A stretch of 40,195 nucleotides of DNA from UBA1424 sp041669225 (lineage in GTDB: Bacteria; Bacillota_I; Bacilli_A; RFN20; CAG-826). Below the pieces are notes generated by a model. It was not told where the DNA came from, searched no databases, and was given only the letters and a program-made list of their open reading frames with translations. This document shows positions 7,527-16,328 of this stretch, one piece after another (the first letter of the stretch is position 1; every line of letters starts with the position of its first letter). Location of the stretch: NCBI GenBank assembly GCA_041669225.1, contig JBAYBO010000004.1, positions 1 through 40,195 on the forward strand, written 5' to 3'. Made by a program: the position numbers and the translations under genes.

Positions 7527-9893
7527 ATGATTTTTCCAAAAAAGACAGCTTTTCTATTAGCCGCTCTTGCATTAGTCGTTCCTCTTTCATCGTGTGTCGG
7601 TCCAGAAGGTGACAAATTATATGTCACCGGGCCATATCTCACCGGTAAAGAAGCTAAAGATACGTACAATGCATATTTAGGCTCCACTATGGCAACTCTC
7701 AACAGTGCCAAAAGTCAAAGCGCCACCGATGTTCGACACATCGCAAACTTTGTTGACGGTCTCGTCATGAACAACGAGTACGGAATTCTCGAACGCCAAC
7801 TCGCCTCAGAGGCCAGCCATGACGTCAATTTCCAAAATTTCTACTTTACCATTAAAGAAGGCATCCCCTGGTACACATTTGATGGCCAAGAATACGTTGC
7901 CCCAAATAATGAAGGTATAGATGAGGTTCAATACGTCAAAGCCGATGACTTTGTCAATGCCACCCAAATTATTCTTAATTACGGCAATGGTTCAGAAATT
8001 GCCTACATGGTTACGCTCTTTGTCGATGGAGCTTGGGAGTATTACTGCTATACCGAAATGCTCACTCTCATTAGAGACAAAAAGACTTATGCCGGAATTA
8101 ACTGGGCCAACATGAAAAATGCCTCTAACGACGTCAAGGCCGAAGCTTTAACGAGACTTATTTCGTTTGAATCCGGAATGGATTTAGCCGATGTGCCTTA
8201 TATTGATGGCGACGATTTAGCCAACATCGCAAATTTCTCGCGCGTCGGTGTTATTGCTGATAGCGAATATAAAATTCACTATCGCTTGAATCAACCCGCT
8301 CGCTTCTTCCCAACACTTCTCACTTATGCTCCATTTTATCCAATTAATCGCGCTTTCTTTGCGCAACACAAGTTCACTGGATTTGGATCGAGCAAAGAGA
8401 AAACACTTTATAATGGTCCTTTCCTTTGCAGCGAATGGAGTGACACGAAAGTTCAATATACCCGCAATGAAAATTACTACAAAGTAGATGATGTTCACAT
8501 CAAGACGGTCAACTACAACGTTGCTCCAGACACAATTACTTATACCGAAATTCGTGAAGCTTTCGAAGAAGGTATCGTTGATGGCTTTACGATTGCCAGA
8601 GACGATGAAGTCGGTTGGGCAAAATATATTACTGGCGGAACCCCAGAAGCACCTGGATCCGGTACCGTCCAAGAACCATATAGCCCCTTAGTCAATAGCC
8701 GTGAAATCGATACAATCGATTATACTTGGCATTTCACTCTCAATGTCGAACGCGAAACCAATCTCTCGTTACAACCAAACTCGCTCTTCTCCAATACTAC
8801 TAATTTCCCTGCTGGCACAATCGAAAACACCAACAAGGCGATGAAGATTAAAGAAGTGCGTCGTCTTATCTTGGACGCAATTGATTTCAACAAATACAAC
8901 GTTCAAAACGAAATGACCGCCGAAGATATTCACCAATATCAATTAAATACCTTAACGCCTCCCGGATACGTTTATGACGAAAACGATAAGGATTACATTG
9001 AATACTATTACGAAGAATATGCCGAACAAAAAGGCCTAACCGATGCGGCAGCCGCAAAAGCTTTAGTCGGTCCGCAAACAATCGAAGGCGTCAATTATTC
9101 GCAAGCTGAAGTTTCGGAAATGGCTGCCGCCGCTCAATCAGCTATTACTCAATACAACGAAGATAATCCGACTAATCAAATTAGCCTTCCAATTTATGTT
9201 GAGTTCTCTGGTCTTTCTGGATATGCTGCTGAATACGACAAGTACGAAACACTTTGGATTCAAGACTTTAATGCCAGAGTTAACGCCGGTCGTAGCTCAC
9301 CATTTTTGACAATTTTAAACAACCAAGTCACTTCCTCCAGCGCCGCTAGCGATAATGCTTATGCCGGATACTACACGCTTAACTCTTGGGGATGGATTGG
9401 TGACTATGCCGACCCGCTTACCTATTTGAATACCTATACCACCAATGGTGATATGTCACAATTCGTTGGAACCAAAGAAGTCCGCGACAATTACTATCTT
9501 GATGGAACCGGCGATCTCAAATACGAACCCGACGGACTTATGGCTGATTTTGATGAATTGGTTGATGACGCTAAAGTCATCTTCAATAGCGACGCTGTCC
9601 GCTATGAAGCATTTGCTAAAGCCGAATATGAATTAATTAATAATGTACACGTTATTAAGCCTCACTCAATGAATAGTCAAGGCTGGGCTGTTTCAGTCTC
9701 ACGAGCTATGGGTTATGAAAATCCGACGGCCTCTTATGGTTTAGCGGATTACCGTCTCTCCGGAATGTGGGTTCTTGTCGAACCTCCGACCGGAGCCGAA
9801 CGTCAAGTCGCCCGCGATTTGCAATCACAGCTAAAAGCTACTGCTCTTGCTGCAACTGGAACTTACGACTACGTTGGTTCAGACGAAGAATAA
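7527..9893 (+). CDS. oppA: Oligopeptide-binding lipoprotein of an ABC importer (family 5)
   Basis: A 788-residue protein. The start is fixed by TAGGAGGA; the frame stays open further upstream, across the terminator and promoter, but that part is not coding. Residues 1-23 are a lipoprotein signal ending in Leu-Ser-Ser-Cys (Cys23). The mature protein shows family-5 solute-binding features, including an Asn-Gly-Pro-Phe near residue 293, an Arg-Asn-Glu-Asn-Tyr-Tyr motif soon after and a Lys-Glu-Val-Arg-Arg-Leu-Ile helix near 446. It is longer than the usual 530-660, like AmiA- and mollicute-type OppA. It would capture peptides outside the membrane and deliver them to OppB/OppC. C-ending codons are frequent, consistent with high expression. 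A hairpin separates it from oppB. Confidence 0.88.
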   Translation: MIFPKKTAFLLAALALVVPLSSCVGPEGDKLYVTGPYLTGKEAKDTYNAYLGSTMATLNSAKSQSATDVRHIANFVDGLVMNNEYGILERQLASEASHDVNFQNFYFTIKEGIPWYTFDGQEYVAPNNEGIDEVQYVKADDFVNATQIILNYGNGSEIAYMVTLFVDGAWEYYCYTEMLTLIRDKKTYAGINWANMKNASNDVKAEALTRLISFESGMDLADVPYIDGDDLANIANFSRVGVIADSEYKIHYRLNQPARFFPTLLTYAPFYPINRAFFAQHKFTGFGSSKEKTLYNGPFLCSEWSDTKVQYTRNENYYKVDDVHIKTVNYNVAPDTITYTEIREAFEEGIVDGFTIARDDEVGWAKYITGGTPEAPGSGTVQEPYSPLVNSREIDTIDYTWHFTLNVERETNLSLQPNSLFSNTTNFPAGTIENTNKAMKIKEVRRLILDAIDFNKYNVQNEMTAEDIHQYQLNTLTPPGYVYDENDKDYIEYYYEEYAEQKGLTDAAAAKALVGPQTIEGVNYSQAEVSEMAAAAQSAITQYNEDNPTNQISLPIYVEFSGLSGYAAEYDKYETLWIQDFNARVNAGRSSPFLTILNNQVTSSSAASDNAYAGYYTLNSWGWIGDYADPLTYLNTYTTNGDMSQFVGTKEVRDNYYLDGTGDLKYEPDGLMADFDELVDDAKVIFNSDAVRYEAFAKAEYELINNVHVIKPHSMNSQGWAVSVSRAMGYENPTASYGLADYRLSGMWVLVEPPTGAERQVARDLQSQLKATALAATGTYDYVGSDEE

Positions 9894-9906
9894 TTTATAA
9901 ACCGAC

Positions 9907-9943
9907 ACAAATCAGGATCGATGAATAATTGGTCCTGATTTGT
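9907..9943 (+). promoter_or_regulatory. Intergenic hairpin between oppA and oppB
   Basis: An 11-base-pair perfect stem (9907-9917 with 9933-9943) encloses a 15-base loop. The bases after it (TGTCTC) are not a T tract, so it is not a good full terminator. A stem here can shield the oppA message from 3' decay or cause partial termination, so that binding protein exceeds permease, as is common in binding-protein operons. Confidence 0.65.
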
Positions 9944-9978
9944 TGTCTCATCATGAGTGAAAGGACATCAATTTTCAA

Positions 9979-11166
9979 ATGGGAATATATCTAATAGGCT
10001 ACACACTAATCGCGCTTGCTCTCATTTTCGTGGTGTTTGTTCAGCTCGTCAGTCGTCGCCTTATTTTTAAAAATAACATAAGAATTCAACAAATCTTTGC
10101 CCATCCCTTGCTCAACTATTCGATTAGACGAATCGGTAGCGCCCTCGTGTCCATTCTCTTGGCTGTGACGGCGACTTTCTTTTTGATTCGCGTCAAAAGC
10201 GAAGGCATCATGATTTGTAAACAGGCCATTAGCACCTGGGACAAACTTGGTGAAAGTTTACGAGAGATGCAATGCGTGGCATTAAAGGCTCGTCTTGGTA
10301 TTACCGAGAACTGGTTTGTTGATTTATTTACGTATTATTACAAAATCCTACCATTTCCAAAAACGGTTTGTCAGGTTACCGACATCGGTACGATTGTCGG
10401 CACCGAAACCATTTACACCGTTGCCAATCAAAACTGCCGCAACTTCATTTTAGATCTTGGCACCGTCTTCTTTCTTGGCGGTGGAAATAATGGCAAATTC
10501 GTTTTGGATCTGATCTCGGAAAAAATGGTTATATCTTTTAGAATTGGTATCATCGCTGTCATCGTCGAATTGTTGCTTGGTTATCCCATGGGTATCATGA
10601 TGGCGAAAAACAAAGATGGCGTGTTTGATCGCATAGGTAAAACCTATATTATAACGATTGACGCGATTCCCGGTGTTGCTTATTACTACATCTGGATGGC
10701 GCTTTTTGCCGGTATCGGTCTGCCGACCATCTATGATGCAGGTAATGTTGCAACTTTCATCGCCCCGTCATTAACGATGGGCTTTACGGGTATGGCTGGC
10801 ATCGCCCTTTGGGTGCGGCGTTTCATGCTTGATGAATTTAACTCCGACTACGTCAAATTCGCCCGCGCGAAAGGGTTGAGCGAAAATCGCATCATGTACA
10901 CTCACGTTTTGCGCAATGCCATCGTTCCGCTCGTGCGGTCGATTCCGGCCGCCATTCTTGGCGCCTTGCTTGGTACATTCTATATTGAAAAGATTTATGG
11001 TATTGATGGCATCGGTGGCTTGCTTGTTACATCTGAAGCCTCGAATGATTATTTCGTTTTGCAAGGTATCATTGTTGTTTCGGCTTTGATATCAATTATT
11101 TCATATTTAGCTGGTGACATTGTCACCACGGTTGTTGACCCACGTGTCAGTTTCTCGAAAGAATAA
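9979..11166 (+). CDS. oppB: Oligopeptide ABC importer permease (OppB/AmiC type)
   Basis: A 395-residue inner-membrane permease. The coupling EAA loop is at about 287-306 (Asp-Tyr-Val-Lys-Phe-Ala-Arg-Ala-Lys-Gly-Leu), the site that contacts the ATPases, followed by Asn-Ala-Ile-Val-Pro and Gly-Ile-Asp-Gly-Ile-Gly-Gly-Leu. It exceeds the usual 305-320 residues: an extra helix comes first (about 1-25), and the loop after the next helix (about 72-183) is extended and has four cysteines (80, 99, 131, 153). Streptococcal AmiC also has a long loop here. AAAGGA is 13 bases before the ATG, a weak spacing, but no nearer start is better. Second gene of the importer operon. Confidence 0.9.
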   Translation: MGIYLIGYTLIALALIFVVFVQLVSRRLIFKNNIRIQQIFAHPLLNYSIRRIGSALVSILLAVTATFFLIRVKSEGIMICKQAISTWDKLGESLREMQCVALKARLGITENWFVDLFTYYYKILPFPKTVCQVTDIGTIVGTETIYTVANQNCRNFILDLGTVFFLGGGNNGKFVLDLISEKMVISFRIGIIAVIVELLLGYPMGIMMAKNKDGVFDRIGKTYIITIDAIPGVAYYYIWMALFAGIGLPTIYDAGNVATFIAPSLTMGFTGMAGIALWVRRFMLDEFNSDYVKFARAKGLSENRIMYTHVLRNAIVPLVRSIPAAILGALLGTFYIEKIYGIDGIGGLLVTSEASNDYFVLQGIIVVSALISIISYLAGDIVTTVVDPRVSFSKE

Positions 11167-11179
11167 GGAGGGATAGAAC

Positions 11180-12172
11180 ATGAATAATAGCATTAAAAAT
11201 ATCGATTCCACGATATATCACAATGTCGAAGACCTCTTTACCGTAATCGGCCCGAGTGAGGAAAGCATTGAAAAACTATCGACCGCCCCATATTCGTATT
11301 GGCGCGAGACTTTTAAACAATTGCTGAAAAAGCCGCTGGCGATTATAAGCGTCATCGTCATCGTCCTCATTATTTTCTTTACGATATTTGGCCCGATGAT
11401 TAAGTCTTACCGCATTATCAATGATCCGATTGAAGGTATCGCTGATTACTTTGATCCCAATCAGTCGTGGAGTGCTGAGCACTGGTTTGGCACCGGCGGC
11501 AGCAAAATGCGCTACTACAAAGGTCTTGACCTTTGGACGGTCGTTTGGGTTGGCGCAAGACTTTCGCTTATCCTGGGCACGGTCGTCGCCTTGATTGATA
11601 CGTTCGTTGGTATTTTTGTCGGATCACTGTGGGGTTATTTCCGCCGTCTTGATCCCATCATGATTGAAATCCGTAACTTTGTTAATAACGTTCCTTCTCT
11701 TCTTTTATACTTCTTGTTGATGGCGTTTTTGGAACCAAACTTTTGGACAATCGTCTTTCTTTTGACGATGTTTGGCTGGATTGGCTTAGCCGGCTTTATT
11801 CGCAATCAAATAATTATTATTCGCAATCGCGATTACAATATTGCCTCGATTACTCTAGGTTCTTCGCCAAAGGCGATGATTACCCACAATCTTTTACCAT
11901 ACTTAATTTCCGTGATCGTGACGGTTGTTTCAACCGCTATTCCCGCGGCGGTCAGCAGTGAAGTTGGTCTCGCCTTCTTCGGTTTGTCCTTTAGCCCGGC
12001 TGCCGGTGACGTCACTTTGGGTCAAGTTCTAACCGATGCGACGCGTGATGAATGGATAACATATCCATATTTACTTATCGCTCCGATGATTGTACTTGTG
12101 CCATTAACCGTAACCTTCTTCTACATAGGCTTAGCACTTGCTGATGCCACTGATCCGAAGAACCATAGGTAG
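11180..12172 (+). CDS. oppC: Oligopeptide ABC importer permease (OppC/AmiD type)
   Basis: A 330-residue permease that pairs with OppB. AAGGAGGGA sits directly upstream of the ATG. A cytoplasmic N-terminal region (about 1-45) with the OppC-type Tyr-Trp-Arg-Glu...Lys-Lys-Pro-Leu-Ala segment leads into the first helix. Residues 100-115 give the Trp-Phe-Gly-Thr-Gly and Asp-Leu-Trp-Thr pattern of DppC/OppC proteins. The EAA coupling loop is at about 212-243 with Arg-Asp-Tyr-Asn-Ile-Ala-Ser and Asn-Leu-Leu-Pro-Tyr. Later Glu-Val-Gly-Leu-Ala-Phe-Phe-Gly-Leu is also typical. Fourteen bases separate it from oppB. Confidence 0.92.
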   Translation: MNNSIKNIDSTIYHNVEDLFTVIGPSEESIEKLSTAPYSYWRETFKQLLKKPLAIISVIVIVLIIFFTIFGPMIKSYRIINDPIEGIADYFDPNQSWSAEHWFGTGGSKMRYYKGLDLWTVVWVGARLSLILGTVVALIDTFVGIFVGSLWGYFRRLDPIMIEIRNFVNNVPSLLLYFLLMAFLEPNFWTIVFLLTMFGWIGLAGFIRNQIIIIRNRDYNIASITLGSSPKAMITHNLLPYLISVIVTVVSTAIPAAVSSEVGLAFFGLSFSPAAGDVTLGQVLTDATRDEWITYPYLLIAPMIVLVPLTVTFFYIGLALADATDPKNHR

Positions 12173-12183
12173 AAAGGATATTT

Positions 12184-13260
12184 ATGCAAACTATCGATAA
12201 AGAAAAAATACTTGAAGTTCGCGACTTATCCGTCGGATTTGTTTCTCATGGCAAAAAAGTTAACGTCATTCGTAATGTTTCGATGGATGTCTATCAAGGC
12301 GAAACGCTGGCAATCGTCGGCGAATCCGGTTCCGGAAAATCGGTTTTTACTAAAACTTTTACCGGCATGTTGGATGCCAATGGTTATATATCTAGCGGTT
12401 CGATTATTTTCCATGGCGAAGATTTAGCCAAAAAAACCAAACACGAACAATGGAAAGGCATTCGCGGTAAACGCATTGCCACCATCTTCCAAGATCCGAT
12501 GACTTCGCTTAACCCGCTTTTAACCATAGGTTATCAAATCGCTGAAGTTTTGACGCTTCATCATGGTATGAATTTAAATGACGCGAAAGAGGAAGCAGTG
12601 AAGTTACTCGAAAAAGTGCGTATTCCCGATCCACGTGGCCGTTTGAATGATTACCCGTTCCAATATTCAGGTGGTATGCGTCAGCGCGTTGTTATTGCAA
12701 TTGCCCTAGCCTGTCGGCCGGAGATTCTCATTTGTGATGAACCGACGACAGCTTTAGACGTTACCGTTCAATCACAAATTCTTGAACTAATTAAAGAACT
12801 TCAGCAAGAGTATAAATGGACGACCATCTTTATTACCCATGACTTAGGAGTGGTCGCTAATGTCGCCGATCGTATTGCTGTCATGTATGGTGGGCAAGTT
12901 GTCGAATATGGAACGGCAGAAGAAATTTTCTATACGCCCCAACACCCATACACATGGGCCCTTCTTTCTTCCTTGCCGCAACTCGGTACGAAGAATGAGC
13001 CATTAACTTATATCAAAGGCAATCCGCCTTCATTTGTTAACGAAATTATCGGTGACGCTTTTGCCATTCGTAATGATTACGCAATGCGTATTGATCATGT
13101 TCAAGATCCGCCGATGTTTAAAATTTCTGATACCCATTATGCCAAGACGTGGCTTCTTGATCCGCGCGCTCCAAAAGTTGAAAAACCAAAAATTATTCAA
13201 AATCTTCGCGAGCGGATGAAACAAGCGGCTGCTGAATTAAAAAGAGAAGTAGGTGAGTAG
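12184..13260 (+). CDS. oppD: Oligopeptide ABC importer ATPase (OppD/AmiE type)
   Basis: A 358-residue cytoplasmic ATPase. Walker A Gly-Glu-Ser-Gly-Ser-Gly-Lys-Ser is at 46-53, the Q-loop at Phe-Gln-Asp-Pro, the signature Tyr-Ser-Gly-Gly-Met-Arg-Gln-Arg near 161-168, Walker B with Asp-Glu-Pro near 181-187, and the switch His follows in Phe-Ile-Thr-His-Asp. The C-terminal oligopeptide domain begins Gly-Asn-Pro-Pro but lacks the cysteines found in many DppD/OppD proteins (Gly-Asp-Ala-Phe-Ala replaces Gly-Cys-x-Phe), as I recall for AmiE-type proteins of Bacilli. AAAGGA lies before the ATG. It pairs with OppF to drive import by ATP hydrolysis. Confidence 0.94.
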   Translation: MQTIDKEKILEVRDLSVGFVSHGKKVNVIRNVSMDVYQGETLAIVGESGSGKSVFTKTFTGMLDANGYISSGSIIFHGEDLAKKTKHEQWKGIRGKRIATIFQDPMTSLNPLLTIGYQIAEVLTLHHGMNLNDAKEEAVKLLEKVRIPDPRGRLNDYPFQYSGGMRQRVVIAIALACRPEILICDEPTTALDVTVQSQILELIKELQQEYKWTTIFITHDLGVVANVADRIAVMYGGQVVEYGTAEEIFYTPQHPYTWALLSSLPQLGTKNEPLTYIKGNPPSFVNEIIGDAFAIRNDYAMRIDHVQDPPMFKISDTHYAKTWLLDPRAPKVEKPKIIQNLRERMKQAAAELKREVGE

Positions 13261-13262
13261 AC

Positions 13263-14288
13263 ATGAAAAACTCGTTTAAATTTAAAAGTAACGTTCAACA
13301 TGCCGAAAATCATGGTCTTTTAAACAATGTACAACCAAACGAAGACGGAAAAAATGTTGTTGTTTCGTTTAAAAATGTTAGCATCGGTTATAAGCGCGGC
13401 AATGTTGAAAGAGTAATTGTTGAAGATTTAAATCTCGACATTGTCCGTGGAGAAATCTTCGGTCTTGTCGGAGAGTCCGGTTCTGGCAAAACGACTGTTG
13501 GTCGCTCACTCGTGCGCGTTACGAAGGTCAGCAAAGGTGAAATCCTTTATAACGGGGTTCGAATTTCCGGTAAAATTTCGCGTCAGTTATCTCGCGAAGT
13601 TAAGAAAAAGATTCAAATGATATTCCAAGATCCCAGTGCTTCTTTAAATGATCGAGCAAACGTTGACTATATCGTTTCCGAAGGACTTCGCGCCTTCCAT
13701 CTATATGAAGGAGAAAGCGATCGATTAGAAAAAGTTGAAGAAATGATGCGCCGCGTCGGTCTTCGCCCGGAGCACCTTAAACGGTATCCGCATGAATTTA
13801 GCGGCGGTCAAAGGCAGAGAATTGGCATTGCCCGGTCAATGATTATCAAACCTGAATTCATCGTCGCCGACGAGCCGATCTCGGCGCTTGACGTCTCGAT
13901 TCGGGCTCAAGTTTTGAATCTTATCAAAGAATTCCAAAACGAGTCGGCTTTGACAGTTATGTTTATTGCTCACGACCTATCGGTCGTTAAGTATATTTCT
14001 GATCGAATTGGGGTTATTTATAATGGTAAAATTGTTGAACTCGCAACCGCAGAAAGACTATTTGAAATGCCGCTTCATCCTTACACCAAATCGCTACTTT
14101 CTGCCGTGCCGATTCCTGATCCGCGTGTTGAGAAGTATAAGAAAGTAATCGTCTATAATCCTCACATGCACCAGTACACGCATGATGATGAACCACAACT
14201 TTATGAAGCTGAACCTGGACATTTTGTCCGTGCAAACAGCAGTGAGCTTGCTCAGTATCAAGAAATTATTCGCAAAGGAGAGAAATAG
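13263..14288 (+). CDS. oppF: Oligopeptide ABC importer ATPase (OppF/AmiF type)
   Basis: A 341-residue cytoplasmic ATPase starting two bases after oppD. Walker A Gly-Glu-Ser-Gly-Ser-Gly-Lys-Thr is near 70-77, the signature Phe-Ser-Gly-Gly-Gln-Arg-Gln-Arg near 179-186, Walker B with Asp-Glu-Pro near 199-205, and the switch His in Ile-Ala-His-Asp. The C-terminus (Ala-Val-Pro-Ile-Pro-Asp-Pro, later Pro-Gly-His-Phe-Val) is AmiF-like. About 30 residues precede the ABC domain. The last core gene of the importer; two bases separate its stop from the LRR protein ATG, so that gene belongs to the same message. Confidence 0.94.
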   Translation: MKNSFKFKSNVQHAENHGLLNNVQPNEDGKNVVVSFKNVSIGYKRGNVERVIVEDLNLDIVRGEIFGLVGESGSGKTTVGRSLVRVTKVSKGEILYNGVRISGKISRQLSREVKKKIQMIFQDPSASLNDRANVDYIVSEGLRAFHLYEGESDRLEKVEEMMRRVGLRPEHLKRYPHEFSGGQRQRIGIARSMIIKPEFIVADEPISALDVSIRAQVLNLIKEFQNESALTVMFIAHDLSVVKYISDRIGVIYNGKIVELATAERLFEMPLHPYTKSLLSAVPIPDPRVEKYKKVIVYNPHMHQYTHDDEPQLYEAEPGHFVRANSSELAQYQEIIRKGEK

Positions 14289-14290
14289 CA

Positions 14291-16273
14291 ATGGATGGGC
14301 CAGAATTTGTCGTCGTTCCTCAAGCAATTAAACCAAAGACCAAAGTTCAAAAGATTATTACCATTATCGCTGTTTCTTTAGGTATTCTTTTGCTTCTTGG
14401 TGGAGCTTATTCCTCACTTATTTATTATGTCTTACTCGATTACGTCACGATGCCTTACATTACTTTTTCATATCGTTCCGATCTTCCTGAAGGAAGTCCG
14501 ATTACGGTGACAATTGACCGCGTATACTCTGATAGTGATTATCCCGAACGCTTTCGCGTCCCCCGCAAACTCAAAGGCTATCCAGTGACGGCAATTGGCC
14601 CATCAGCTTTTGCTGGACTTGGCCGTCTTGAAGAAGTAATTTTTCCAGAAACGATTAATTATATTGGCGAAAACGCCTTCAATAACTGTAGTAATTTAAG
14701 CACTTTTAATATTCCTCAAGATCTTAGTTATATTGGCACTAACGCCTTTGATAATACCGCCTTTTTGGCTAATTCTCCAAATGGAGCAGTTGAGATTGGT
14801 TCAATTCTTTATACATATAAAGGAACCTTGCCGGAAGATACGGCAATTGTTAAAAGCGAAGAATCCTCGGCTATTTTAGAGCACGCTAATTATTTTAATC
14901 TTGGCAAATTTGTTCAAATCGGAGCCGGTGTCTTTTCGGGACAATCAGGCATTACTTATGCCGAATTCCCTGAGGATATTGATACAATTTCCAACAAATT
15001 GTTCGAAAATTGCATTAACTTAGAAGAAGTTCATTTAAGCGACAATATTAAGCACATTGGCAACGAAGCATTTAAAGGTGCCACCTCATTAATAGAAATG
15101 GAATGGTCCGACTACATTGAAACAGTTGGAGATTATGCTTTCCAAAACACAAATTTCACTGGTGAAGTTTTCTTAGGACCTAACCTCGTGAGTATTGGCG
15201 AAGGCGCTTTCCAAGATTCAAAAGCGATGACCAAGATCACAATTCCTAATGGTGTCAGCGTTCTTAATAACTATGTATTCGATGGCTGTGAAAATCTTTC
15301 GGAAATCGTTTTATCGGAAGATGAGTATACACTCAACAGCCGCATTACCGCGATTGGCATCGCCGCTTTTCGTGGCACCGCCATCAGTGAATTCACACTT
15401 CCCTTTAGCGTCCGCACGATTCAAGATAGTATGTTTGAAGGTTGTGAGAACCTCGTAAGCGTTTACGCTTATAATAACGTTAATGACACGACTCGCACTG
15501 ACTATGTCTTCGATGAAGAAACAGGCGACAACATTCCCGTGCAAGTATCACAAGGATTAACCAAAATCACGACAAAGGCTTTTAATAACGCTATCGAATT
15601 CAAAGAGCTTGTCTTAGTTGATGAAGATAATGTGGTCGTAAGTCCATTGAATCAGGTAACACTTCCCGTCACTCTTAAACAGTTAGGAGAAAGCACGATT
15701 GGTTCTTATGTTTTTTCGAACACCAAAATCGAAGTTTTAGATCTTTCCGGTTCGATTCGTTTTATCGCCCCTTCATTAGCAAGAAACGCTATTTTGCTTC
15801 GCGAAGTAATTATCGATCAAGAAGTCACAACTTTATTAGGCACCATTTATAAAGAAGCTTTTATGGGTTGTATCGCTCTTGAACAATTCGTCATACCCAA
15901 TACCGTTCGTGCGGTTAACGCTTCGGTGTTTGAGGGTTGCAGTTCTTTAGAGTCAGTTACTTTGCCGACTGATGAAAGATATAACACGATTGACACGAAC
16001 CTCTTCAAAGACTGTGTCTCCCTTACTTCAATCGTTATTCCTAACAATGTTCTTGCGATTAAAAATAATGCTTTTGATAATTGTGTAAGTTTTACCGACA
16101 TCACGATTCCTTCATCTGTTACATCAATGGGAGCAAACGTTTTCAATAATTGTGATGGAGCCCTCGTCATTACTGTCATGACTAACAACAACAACACGCT
16201 AAATTGGAATTCGGCCTGGTTAGGAAGTTCAGGATTAAGTGTTGAAAGCAACGTTATTTATATCGCCGAATAG
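14291..16273 (+). CDS. BspA-like leucine-rich-repeat surface protein
   Basis: A 660-residue protein with AAAGGAGAG upstream, starting two bases after oppF. A short cytoplasmic N-terminus with Lys-Pro-Lys-Thr-Lys is followed by one hydrophobic helix (about 23-48), then a large outside region. From about residue 95 to the end run 22-24-residue repeats with the BspA/LRR_5 pattern: Ile-Gly-x-x-Ala-Phe, then Cys-x-x-Leu, then Ile-x-Ile-Pro. Examples start near 121, 144, 246, 292 and 590. There is no lipobox and no LPxTG sorting signal, so the protein is held by a signal anchor. BspA-type repeats bind host or surface ligands in other bacteria. Its place as the sixth gene of a peptide-importer operon is unusual. 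Confidence 0.88.
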   Translation: MDGPEFVVVPQAIKPKTKVQKIITIIAVSLGILLLLGGAYSSLIYYVLLDYVTMPYITFSYRSDLPEGSPITVTIDRVYSDSDYPERFRVPRKLKGYPVTAIGPSAFAGLGRLEEVIFPETINYIGENAFNNCSNLSTFNIPQDLSYIGTNAFDNTAFLANSPNGAVEIGSILYTYKGTLPEDTAIVKSEESSAILEHANYFNLGKFVQIGAGVFSGQSGITYAEFPEDIDTISNKLFENCINLEEVHLSDNIKHIGNEAFKGATSLIEMEWSDYIETVGDYAFQNTNFTGEVFLGPNLVSIGEGAFQDSKAMTKITIPNGVSVLNNYVFDGCENLSEIVLSEDEYTLNSRITAIGIAAFRGTAISEFTLPFSVRTIQDSMFEGCENLVSVYAYNNVNDTTRTDYVFDEETGDNIPVQVSQGLTKITTKAFNNAIEFKELVLVDEDNVVVSPLNQVTLPVTLKQLGESTIGSYVFSNTKIEVLDLSGSIRFIAPSLARNAILLREVIIDQEVTTLLGTIYKEAFMGCIALEQFVIPNTVRAVNASVFEGCSSLESVTLPTDERYNTIDTNLFKDCVSLTSIVIPNNVLAIKNNAFDNCVSFTDITIPSSVTSMGANVFNNCDGALVITVMTNNNNTLNWNSAWLGSSGLSVESNVIYIAE

Positions 16274-16288
16274 TTTATTGAAATAAAG

Positions 16289-16314
16289 AAAAGCCGCGTA
16301 AAAACGGCTTTTTT
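16289..16314 (+). terminator. Rho-independent terminator ending the importer operon
   Basis: An eight-pair stem, AAAAGCCG (16289-16296) with CGGCTTTT (16305-16312), and an eight-base loop end in a T run. The reverse strand also has an A-rich left arm giving a U-rich tail, so it may serve the flippase gene converging from the right. Confidence 0.88.
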
Positions 16315-16328
16315 GCTGCAATTATTGC

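Noticed and set aside
12184..13260. Loss of the C-terminal cysteine motif in OppD as a novelty
   Set aside because: AmiE-type ATPases of Bacilli also lack these cysteines as far as I recall, so it is a family feature and not a defect.
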